64,000 bases of DNA, taken from positions 1-64,000 of the IMG/VR virus record IMGVR_UViG_3300032213_001373; one strand, given 5' to 3'. Position numbers and translations under genes: made by a program. The stretch comes from a virus. The notes below the pieces were generated by a model. That model searched no databases, had not been told where the DNA came from, and saw only the letters and a program-made list of their open reading frames with translations. This document shows, piece by piece, positions 15,785 to 21,443 of this stretch (position 1 is the first letter of the stretch; each line of letters opens with the position of its first letter).

Positions 15785-16330
15785 ATGTCCAATGCGACAT
15801 TGTCTCTTATAGAGACAGCCCGCCTGCTCGTATCAGGCGATAAGGAAGCATCACTAGAGACTATTGCTCTAGCGTATCAAGCAGGTTCTACCCCGCTTGA
15901 ACTATTCACAACCGACAAGCCAACCGCTACTATGCGTGGCAAGGCTTGGGGTGCTTACATTGTCTATAAGTATCCAGACATCAAAGTCTCCCACATTGTG
16001 AAGCACCAAGCCGCTATCGGCAAGAAGTCCGAACTATTGGACTTCACACTCTCATCTGATGCTATGTCTGCTGCGCTCACCGACCTTACCGACTTGGTAA
16101 AGCAAGAGCGTAAAGAAGCAGAGGCTCAAGCCATCATCTCAGGTCAAGCCCTGACTGATGACCTTGATGCTCTAATCACCTTGCTAACCAAGGTGAACGA
16201 CAACCCAATCTATCCGACTATCCAGAACACCTTGCAGTTTAAGGTTGCTTTGGACAAGATGACCGCATTGCGGGGGTCATTTGGTCATACTTCGGTAGAA
16301 GTCAAGCAGGAAGAGCCTTCACTAGTCTAA
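15785..16330 (+). CDS. Unknown protein, first gene of the rightward block
   Basis: 181 residues, mostly helical. It includes SLIETARLLVSGDKEASLET, KAWGAYIVYKYPDIKVSHIV and a charged helix LVKQERKEAEAQAIISGQ. There is no signal peptide or catalytic motif. The ATG has an AAAGG ribosome site 8 bases upstream. Being first after the divergent regulatory region and followed by its own terminator (16348), it is probably a separately expressed early protein, perhaps one that acts on the host. No family recognised. Confidence 0.75.
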   Translation: MSNATLSLIETARLLVSGDKEASLETIALAYQAGSTPLELFTTDKPTATMRGKAWGAYIVYKYPDIKVSHIVKHQAAIGKKSELLDFTLSSDAMSAALTDLTDLVKQERKEAEAQAIISGQALTDDLDALITLLTKVNDNPIYPTIQNTLQFKVALDKMTALRGSFGHTSVEVKQEEPSLV

Positions 16331-16347
16331 TCACTAGATGGAAGTAA

Positions 16348-16377
16348 GCAGGGGGTGGGCTATGTCCTGCCCCCTGC
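16348..16377 (+). terminator. Terminator-like hairpin after the first rightward gene
   Basis: GCAGGGGG (16348-16355) pairs with CCCCCTGC (16370-16377). The stem continues inward through GGGC/GTCC after one mismatch. CTCTTTCT follows, a modest T-rich tail. Confidence 0.65.
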
Positions 16378-16412
16378 CTCTTTCTATGCTCATACACTAT
16401 GTATGGTCATAG

Positions 16413-16464
16413 ATGGAGAGTTCCGACCAATCGGACGACAACTATCTGTAACGATAGACTCCAT
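16413..16464 (+). ncRNA. Compact three-way-junction RNA fold
   Basis: Closing stem ATGGAG (16413-16418) with CTCCAT (16459-16464) encloses two perfect 5-bp hairpins: TCCGA/TCGGA (16422-16426, 16431-16435) and CTATC/GATAG (16442-16446, 16453-16457). No frame with a ribosome site crosses it. It lies in the 336-base gap 16331-16666, which also contains two strong stems, and it may be a small RNA or part of a leader. Confidence 0.4.
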
Positions 16465-16508
16465 ACGCATAGGTTACAACTATCACTAACACTTGTGTCT
16501 TCTGTCTA

Positions 16509-16554
16509 GAAGAGCCCTCAGCCGACCCCTTTTATTGTCGGTTGGGGGCTCTTC
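16509..16554 (+). terminator. 18-bp near-perfect stem
   Basis: 16509-16526 pairs with 16537-16554 over 18 continuous pairs with two G-T wobbles around a T-rich 10-base loop. It is the strongest stem in the region. No T-run follows, so it may be a processing or stability element rather than a terminator. Confidence 0.55.
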
Positions 16555-16666
16555 ACATCAGGCTACTGCTATTTAGCGCCCAAGACAGACCATCAGTAAC
16601 ACCAGGTCTGAGCAGGGCTGCTCTATCTATTATCAGGTAATTGGCTTAGTCCAGCCAGCAGAGGCT

Positions 16667-16792
16667 ATGTCTTGTAGTTATGAGATGCCTTACTGCAAAG
16701 AGGACTTCTATCAGGTAGTTGTAGATGGAAGACATAGAACTAGGCAGTATGTTGAGGCTCGCAAGGTATTCATTTACCTAAGTAGCGTGTAG
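16667..16792 (+). CDS. Possible 41-residue protein
   Basis: Short frame MSCSYEMPYCKEDFYQVVVD followed by a basic, β-like stretch ending IYLSSV. An AGAGG lies just 2 bases before the ATG, closer than ideal. Two Cys residues in the first ten positions. It fits the small-gene style of this block, but the evidence is thin. Confidence 0.4.
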   Translation: MSCSYEMPYCKEDFYQVVVDGRHRTRQYVEARKVFIYLSSV

Positions 16793-16825
16793 GCATACTA
16801 TCTACTCTCTGTGTCTTCTCTCTAT

Positions 16826-16859
16826 GACTATTAGATAGTCAGTTCCCCGCCTTTTTTTC
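16826..16859 (+). repeat. Palindrome plus CCCCGCCTTTTTTT element, copy 3
   Basis: GACTAT-TA-GATAGTC hairpin followed by AGTTCCCCGCCTTTTTTT, the same construction as the copies at 15400 and 15430, placed before the 55-residue gene at 16972. Confidence 0.6.
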
Positions 16860-16971
16860 GCGTAGATGGTGATGGATACACAGGACTATGTCGTACTGGC
16901 CCGTCGGTCTATGAGGTCTTTTCCCTGTGTATCTCTCACTCTCTATGTTGAGAGTAGTTTAGGAGCAGTAA

Positions 16972-17139
16972 ATGTTTGATGAAGATGAGTGCTGCACTCC
17001 CCTACAAGAAGCAGCCACAGTTATAGCCAAGCATCTGAGTGAGTTCTATAACGACCGCTCTCATAAAGATGAGATACCTACTTGCATAGTGTGTATGTCT
17101 TTCTTTATGGGAACACAGAACGCAGATAGTTTGGCGTAA
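16972..17139 (+). CDS. 55-residue protein of unknown function
   Basis: Good start: AGGAG 7 bases before the ATG at 16972. The protein begins MFDEDECCTPLQEAATVIAK, continues with a helical stretch and has CIVCMSFFMG near the end. The paired Cys (CC and C-x2-C) could bind metal. It is separated from the next gene by more than 400 bases of structured DNA. Confidence 0.65.
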   Translation: MFDEDECCTPLQEAATVIAKHLSEFYNDRSHKDEIPTCIVCMSFFMGTQNADSLA

Positions 17140-17482
17140 TACACCAAATCTTCCCCGCGAAGTCTTGAGATGGACAGAGGGCACACTGAATAGGCTTTTG
17201 ATTATCACCGAGAACGAGGAATCTATGTGGGTGTAACTATTATCATAGAGGGGGCGTGAAGAAGCGAAGTAGTACGGACTTGGGTGCTGAGGTATCCAGG
17301 GGGCGATAGTTACCTGCCCAAGTAGGAGTGGTGTATGTAGTAAGAGACGCGACCGAGACTGCATACGGAGTGAAGCAACGCAAAAGAACTATGGCTGTGA
17401 GTCTCACGATAATACCTTTAGTAATTCAGTGTGCCGTCTGTTCATCTTAAGATGATTAGTTTTTCTGACGGGATAGGGGAAA
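17140..17482 (+). other. Non-coding stretch with foldable elements
   Basis: 343 bases without a convincing gene; only very short frames of 17-19 codons. A nested stem is visible: ACTTGGG (17278-17284) with CCCAAGT (17317-17323), enclosing AGGTA/TACCT (17290-17294, 17311-17315). CTATG/CATAG arms lie upstream around 17224-17248. It runs up to the terminator at 17483, so the transcript of the 55-residue gene would carry it as a long 3' tail, or it may be an independent small RNA. Confidence 0.4.
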
Positions 17483-17529
17483 GCCCCTCGCCAATAGTCC
17501 CTCGCTATTGGTGAGGGGCACTTTTTTTG
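17483..17529 (+). terminator. Rho-independent terminator
   Basis: GCCCCTCGCCAATAG (17483-17497) pairs with CTATTGGTGAGGGGC (17505-17519), with one G-T wobble, and is followed by ACTTTTTTTG. A textbook structure upstream of the gene at 17556. Confidence 0.9.
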
Positions 17530-17555
17530 TCCCATTTTTATCGAAAGGAACAATT

Positions 17556-17807
17556 ATGGTCACAGTTATTCGTTGTGGCACCGTCCTCCAAGGTGATGGC
17601 GGTGCTTCTACTGGTGCTGAGGTCTTGCAGTTCAAGCCCTCAATCAATGACGAGAATTGCACGATTATCTTGTGCAAAGCACCAAACAGTCCCCACCACC
17701 CCTTTGTTGTATGGACATACAACGAAATCACAGGCAAGTGCGGAACGGGAGATTACTTTGAGACAGTCACCGAGGCTGCTCAACGCTTTGACGAAAGGAA
17801 ATGGTAA
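17556..17807 (+). CDS. Unknown small protein
   Basis: 83 residues from ATG 17556, which has AAAGGAA 6 bases upstream; a longer frame from 17508 would start inside the terminator and is not used. The sequence MVTVIRCGTVLQGDGGASTG, later TIILCKAPNSPHHPFVVWTY and TGDYFETVTEAAQRFDER, looks like a compact α/β fold. No family recognised. Its stop overlaps the next start (TAATG). Confidence 0.7.
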   Translation: MVTVIRCGTVLQGDGGASTGAEVLQFKPSINDENCTIILCKAPNSPHHPFVVWTYNEITGKCGTGDYFETVTEAAQRFDERKW

Positions 17808-18019
17808 TGAACTCGTTACACATAAAGATCGACATAGCCAACACCATTGGAGAGAAACAATGGGTTGAACTACACAACAAACTAGAGGCAGAGATTCACC
17901 GCTTCTTGTTTTCATTAGTAACACAGAACAAAGTAATACCCACCCGAAAGGAAATCAATGCCATCGAACAAGTACATAGTCAGGGATTACAGTCACAAAC
18001 CGAAATGTGCCACAACTGA
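17807..18019 (+). CDS. Unknown small protein
   Basis: 70 residues. The ATG at 17807 overlaps the previous stop and has AAAGGA 8 bases upstream, making it preferable to the in-frame ATG at 17801. The protein is amphipathic-helical (IANTIGEKQWVELHNKLEAE) and ends QSQTEMCHN. Its last 62 bases overlap the next gene in another frame. Confidence 0.55.
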   Translation: MNSLHIKIDIANTIGEKQWVELHNKLEAEIHRFLFSLVTQNKVIPTRKEINAIEQVHSQGLQSQTEMCHN

Positions 18020-18263
18020 GTGCATCAAGTATGTGTACAAAAACTATGCCTATTGTTATGCGTGTAATTACATACAAGAGGGTATGGAATTATCTCCCGA
18101 AGAACAGCAAGAACTAACTGAGTCTTTAAATAGAATCAGTTGTAACAGTGATAAGTACATTGATTACTTAATGAGACAAGCCCCCGGTGTCTCAGAAAAG
18201 CCTGAGGTTAGGCTAGAGAAAGCCATCAATTACAACAGCCCGTTGATTGATGAAGAAGAATAA
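17958..18263 (+). CDS. Cysteine-rich unknown protein
   Basis: 101 residues. The AAAGGAA site 4 bases before the ATG supports the start in spite of the 62-base overlap with the previous gene. KCATTECIKYVYKNYAYCYA then C (C-x5-C...C-x2-C) suggests a small zinc site in the first half. The second half is acidic and helical and ends in DEEE. Confidence 0.6.
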   Translation: MPSNKYIVRDYSHKPKCATTECIKYVYKNYAYCYACNYIQEGMELSPEEQQELTESLNRISCNSDKYIDYLMRQAPGVSEKPEVRLEKAINYNSPLIDEEE

Positions 18264-18447
18264 TTCCTCGAGAAGGGGATACACAGTAACGACCAAGGTA
18301 ATCCCACAATGGATAACAGCCGGCCCTCTGCGCTCTAAGCGCAACGGCTTAGGTGTAGACGCTTTCTACTTAAATGTTACTCACGCCTATGGGTGGGAAA
18401 GTGCTGTGGTTGGTCTGACGAGACCTGAGGTAAAACACGACCCGTAA
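18250..18447 (+). CDS. Possible small basic protein
   Basis: 65 residues beginning MKKNNSSRRGYTVTTKVIPQ, with GVDAFYLNVTHAYGWESAVV further on. It overlaps the previous gene by 14 bases and lacks a clear ribosome site, so it would depend on coupled translation. The tail (VGLTRPEVKHDP) looks less protein-like. Uncertain. Confidence 0.4.
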   Translation: MKKNNSSRRGYTVTTKVIPQWITAGPLRSKRNGLGVDAFYLNVTHAYGWESAVVGLTRPEVKHDP

Positions 18448-18524
18448 GCATCGGGACATACCTGCTTCCTCACCTGAGCAAGTGAAGGCTAAACTGCTCA
18501 CCTATTCAAGATTGGAGGTTTGAA

Positions 18525-18647
18525 ATGGCTACAGTCAGTGACATCGTAAAAGTTACTATCAAAGAATTAAATTTCAGCAAGGTTGAACCAGTAACTGCTG
18601 CAGATTGGCAGATTGTTAATAACTATCTGTTAGAACGCTGCAAGTAA
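18525..18647 (+). CDS. 40-residue protein
   Basis: ATG at 18525 with GGAGG 7 bases upstream. MATVSDIVKVTIKELNFSKV followed by a helical end NNYLLERCK. The strong ribosome site makes this short gene credible. No function can be assigned. Confidence 0.65.
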   Translation: MATVSDIVKVTIKELNFSKVEPVTAADWQIVNNYLLERCK

Positions 18648-18957
18648 TACTCCCGACTAAGAGTTGTTAGTTCGCCTGTGTAGATTTCATCGTCTATACA
18701 GGCACGTGGGCAGAGACATAATGAGTGGCCAAGAGCCGAGAAGGATCATTAGTATGAAGTGCCTTATCTGTTGTAGGTTAGTCGGGTATCCCGTGGGGAA
18801 ACTACTCCCGACTTAGCAACCACTCAAAACACTAGAGACTAAATGCGTTTGCTGTTGACAGCGTTGCCTCGGGGTAACCCACGCAACGCCGAGGCTAGAG
18901 TCAGGATACCGTTGACAGTGGCGTCTCTGCCCACACCCTACAAGAGAAAGAAAACAA
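18648..18957 (+). promoter_or_regulatory. Structured intergenic RNA with alternative pairings
   Basis: 310 bases with no sure gene; a 31-codon frame at 18721 and a 63-codon frame at 18843 have no good ribosome sites. TTAGTCGGG (18778-18786) can pair with CCCGACTAA (18652-18660, 9 bp), enclosing the hairpin at 18674. Its 3' part (18780-18786) can instead pair with CCCGACT (18807-18813, 7 bp). The two pairings exclude each other, as in a two-state RNA switch ahead of the genes at 18958 and 19088. Function is inference. Confidence 0.45.
18674..18703 (+). ncRNA. Repeated hairpin, copy A
   Basis: An 11-bp stem (18674-18684 with 18693-18703) and 8-base loop. It aligns base by base with 19401-19430 (copy B), and the differences in the stem are compensatory. 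ACG follows in both copies. Confidence 0.55.
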
Positions 18958-19110
18958 ATGGCTGGAGTAAAAGTATCAAAAGAGACAGCTATGACCATAG
19001 AGGAACTCAAGAAGCAATTGTTTCTTGCTATTGAAGTCCTCAATGGTTTTACAGAAAACGAAGCAGAAAAGAACTGGGAGTGTGAAAATGGCAAATGCAA
19101 ATGCCAGTAA
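18958..19110 (+). CDS. 50-residue protein with cysteine tail
   Basis: MAGVKVSKETAMTIEELKKQ, then LFLAIEVLNGFTENEAEKNW and a C-terminal CENGKCKCQ. The ATG at 18958 has only a weak AGAGAAAG upstream. The helical body with a C-x4-C-x-C tail looks like a real small protein. It overlaps the next gene by 23 bases. Confidence 0.55.
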   Translation: MAGVKVSKETAMTIEELKKQLFLAIEVLNGFTENEAEKNWECENGKCKCQ

Positions 19111-19348
19111 GTTATCTCACGTCTACAACCCGTGGGGACCAACCATCATCGACCACGGCGATGGGATGATTGAACAAGTCATTGATGATAAGACAATGTG
19201 GCACCCATATTGTGATCCGGAGAACCCACTCACCAACGCTGAGTATCAAGCAGTGTGGGATGAGGATGCTCTCTTATGTTTCCAATGTAAACGCTTCTTG
19301 GATTCAGAAGAAAATATGGTAAAAGAACTTACACGTGAGCGGGAGTAA
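19088..19348 (+). CDS. Unknown protein with possible zinc site
   Basis: 86 residues from ATG 19088, which has GGGAG 8 bases upstream; the longer frame from 19025 would be buried in the previous gene. It includes VYNPWGPTIIDHGDGMIEQV, TMWHPYCDPEN and LLCFQCKRF. One His, the YC and C-x2-C could form a zinc ribbon. Function unknown. Confidence 0.65.
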   Translation: MANANASKLSHVYNPWGPTIIDHGDGMIEQVIDDKTMWHPYCDPENPLTNAEYQAVWDEDALLCFQCKRFLDSEENMVKELTRERE

Positions 19349-19400
19349 CTAGGTTACGAAAACTCACCTCGTAGGCTGCTAGCCGTCAGACAATACGGCA

Positions 19401-19430
19401 GCCGGTGTGGATGTCATAGTCCACGCCGGC
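19401..19430 (+). ncRNA. Repeated hairpin, copy B
   Basis: An 11-bp stem (19401-19411 with 19420-19430) and 8-base loop, 48 bases upstream of the gene at 19478. It is the same element as 18674-18703. Stem position 4/27 is T-A in copy A and G-C here, position 9/22 is A-T there and G-C here, and two further pairs differ by wobble-compatible changes. Confidence 0.55.
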
Positions 19431-19477
19431 ACGCAGGTCGCCAACACAAACATCGCGGCGCCGGCAGAAGGGACAAT

Positions 19478-19762
19478 ATGCTAAAACGCAAACTAGTGAG
19501 CAAAATAGAGCGCATGATGGTAGAGCAAGAGCTCGAAATTCATGACCTCGACTCACAACATAGTAGGGCGTATCACACGGGCATCATCGATGGCCTAGGT
19601 ATGGCTCTCTTTGCGCTATCCCCAAAACGTGCTCGTCGTAATCCAATCAGTATCGTATGGTTTGATGAAGATTATGATGAACCACGTCAACTAGAACAAC
19701 ATCGTGAGACTGTATTTGATGCGGTCAATGAATCGTTGTTTTCAACAGCGGAGGCAAAGTAA
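19478..19762 (+). CDS. Unknown helical protein
   Basis: 94 residues. The N-terminal half is a long charged helix (KLVSKIERMMVEQELEIHDL), followed by HTGIIDGLGMALFALSPKRA, then an acidic segment. AAGGGA stands 7 bases before the ATG. It is immediately followed by the next gene without a gap, so the two are probably co-translated. Confidence 0.65.
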   Translation: MLKRKLVSKIERMMVEQELEIHDLDSQHSRAYHTGIIDGLGMALFALSPKRARRNPISIVWFDEDYDEPRQLEQHRETVFDAVNESLFSTAEAK

Positions 19763-20464
19763 ATGCAACACCGTTATGTAAAAGACTATGCAACAGCAGT
19801 TGCATGGCTCAAAGGTGGTCGTAAAAAACACGATCGCCCCCTCTATTCCCGAGGACTTCGTCTTCAATATAGAACAGGGAATAGAATCGCAGTCGTAGAC
19901 AGGTGGTCAGGTACAGACATTTTGTATTACCACCCTGATGACACTATGACTATACAAGCCCCAACAGTTACGACTGCTTGGGGTAGCCAATACAGCCTAC
20001 TTAGATCTCAATCAGTTCGACTAGTTCTGTCTGAGTATGCTGGGTTTCAAAACCTCTATGTAAAAAATGGTAGGGCTCACATACTGGAGTATGGACACAA
20101 CAACACTCCCCCCAAGATTCAAAAGTGTCGTTCGTGTAGTGGGTTAGGTAAACAAAAGGCTTGGTGCACACCAGTTACCTGTTGGAATGACCCGTGCAAG
20201 TATCCTGACAGACCAGTGCTCAACGCTAACAAGTACCGTAATTGGCACGAACATTCGTGCGAGCACGGTAACCACAAGATGCATAAAATCTATACTGAAA
20301 ATGATTGCTATCGCTGTGGAGGCGCTGGCAAAGCCGATTACGGCTCAAAGCCTATTGCAATGATGTGGGACGGTTCTCCGTTGCGTATCAAGCACGGGCA
20401 AATTATAAACAATCAACCAACTGAACTAGAGAAAGCGATAGCAGCCTATGTCAAGACAGGTTAA
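19763..20464 (+). CDS. Protein with DnaJ-type zinc-finger repeats
   Basis: 233 residues. The N-terminal part (LYSRGLRLQYRTGNRIAVVD ... VTTAWGSQYSLLRSQSVRLV) looks like a β-rich domain that might bind nucleic acid or protein. From about residue 122, CRSCSGLG and later CYRCGGAGKADYG match the C-x2-C-x-G-x-G units of the DnaJ Cys-rich domain, with extra Cys/His between them. There is no J domain, so this is not a DnaJ. Such zinc fingers in phage proteins usually mediate protein or RNA contact. It overlaps the next gene by 17 bases. Confidence 0.65.
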   Translation: MQHRYVKDYATAVAWLKGGRKKHDRPLYSRGLRLQYRTGNRIAVVDRWSGTDILYYHPDDTMTIQAPTVTTAWGSQYSLLRSQSVRLVLSEYAGFQNLYVKNGRAHILEYGHNNTPPKIQKCRSCSGLGKQKAWCTPVTCWNDPCKYPDRPVLNANKYRNWHEHSCEHGNHKMHKIYTENDCYRCGGAGKADYGSKPIAMMWDGSPLRIKHGQIINNQPTELEKAIAAYVKTG

Positions 20465-20939
20465 TTACACAGGTGAGTTTGTACAAACCATCTATGTTTC
20501 AAACCACGACCCAGAGTTATCTGCGATGGCAATTCTTTCTGATAAGCAAATACCAGAAAGTTTTGTCCAGTTGTCAGAGAAAAGCAAGTCATACAAAGAG
20601 TGTGTACTAGCACACCTTCTATTAAAAGTAACTAATCACGATGAGTTATTAGATACTATGTGTTCTTTCATGCGTTCTGCTCCTGAGGGTGGAACAACTG
20701 CTAAAGTTATGACTGAATACGCCGCATCAATTGCGTTTGCGCTTGAGCACAAGGACCTAGCAATTGACATCATCACACGAAACCAACCATCTGAGGTTGG
20801 CCCACACATCTGGTCCTTAGTTAGTGCAATCAAGAAAGGTATGCCAGGAGTTATGTATCAGTCATTGCTGACATCTAACTTACATCTAGCATCTACCGAG
20901 TGGGATCAAAGCAGAGCTGTAGTGATTAACTCACTATAA
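20448..20939 (+). CDS. Unknown α-helical protein
   Basis: 163 residues. It contains ECVLAHLLLKVTNHDELLDT, TAKVMTEYAASIAFALEHKD and GPHIWSLVSAIKKGMPG, an arrangement of helices that resembles the C-terminal helical part of DUF4192 proteins such as the one at 25655; this is only an impression. The gene ends right before the large structured RNA region 20945-21411. Confidence 0.6.
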   Translation: MSRQVNYTGEFVQTIYVSNHDPELSAMAILSDKQIPESFVQLSEKSKSYKECVLAHLLLKVTNHDELLDTMCSFMRSAPEGGTTAKVMTEYAASIAFALEHKDLAIDIITRNQPSEVGPHIWSLVSAIKKGMPGVMYQSLLTSNLHLASTEWDQSRAVVINSL

Positions 20940-20944
20940 CAAAC

Positions 20945-21119
20945 GCCCCAGTCACATCACGTCTGCACTGGTATGAATCCAAACTATAAGTAGACAACAT
21001 CGCTCACCTTTAAGGGAGTATGTCTGTTTACTTTCCCGGGTGATTACCCCTTCGTTGATGGGTGTGACTGGGGCATCAAGTTTCTTGTACGGTGAGAAAC
21101 ATCACCCTAAATACTTGAT
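20945..21119 (+). ncRNA. Large closed RNA fold in a 504-base gap
   Basis: 20945-20958 pairs with 21061-21074 over 14 bases with one wobble, closing a domain of about 130 bases. Directly after it, ATCAAGT (21075-21081) pairs with ACTTGAT (21113-21119), enclosing GGTGA/TCACC (21091-21095, 21102-21106). There is no open frame of useful length. It could be a stable small RNA, a riboswitch-like leader of the ATPase gene at 21444, or both. The part between 21120 and 21278 shows no clear gene or strong stem. Confidence 0.5.
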
Positions 21120-21278
21120 CCGACCCAAGCCGGAACGCAAAACAGTAGCCCGTTGAGCAGATGCCCGAACGTGACTTAGTTAGTCCGCCTGAGCGCTGCC
21201 GCGAGTAGTTACTTGAGCAAGCCCGTAGTCGCTAAGGTTCCAGCCTCTTTAGGCTTCGTGTGTAAACCATACAAGATG

Positions 21279-21314
21279 CCCCCGGGGTATGCCTTATAGG
21301 TATAACCCCGGGGG
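21279..21314 (+). terminator. Perfect 10-bp GC-rich hairpin
   Basis: CCCCCGGGGT (21279-21288) pairs with ACCCCGGGGG (21305-21314), followed by A/T-rich ATTTATAAATT. It could end the transcript that carries the RNA fold 20945-21119. Confidence 0.6.
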
Positions 21315-21339
21315 ATTTATAAATTACGAGGGCAATAGA

Positions 21340-21411
21340 TTTCCCAACAAATCGTTGGGAAACTATCGGCGTGTCCCATTGACTAGCCGATAGTGCTATC
21401 ACTACGATAGC
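21340..21411 (+). promoter_or_regulatory. Three back-to-back perfect hairpins before the MoxR-type ATPase gene
   Basis: TTTCCCAAC/GTTGGGAAA (21340-21348, 21354-21362), ACTATCGGC/GCCGATAGT (21362-21370, 21386-21394) and GCTATC/GATAGC (21395-21400, 21406-21411). They follow one another with no spacer and end 32 bases before the ATG at 21444, which is preceded by GGGGTAGGAA. They probably form a structured 5' leader or protein-binding array controlling the ATPase/VWA operon. Confidence 0.55.
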
Positions 21412-21443
21412 AAACGAATCCACATACCGAGAAGGGGTAGGAA

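Noticed and set aside
18843-19034. 63-codon plus-strand frame in the structured gap
   Set aside because: No ribosome site; it overlaps the better-supported gene at 18958 and the sequence does not look like protein.
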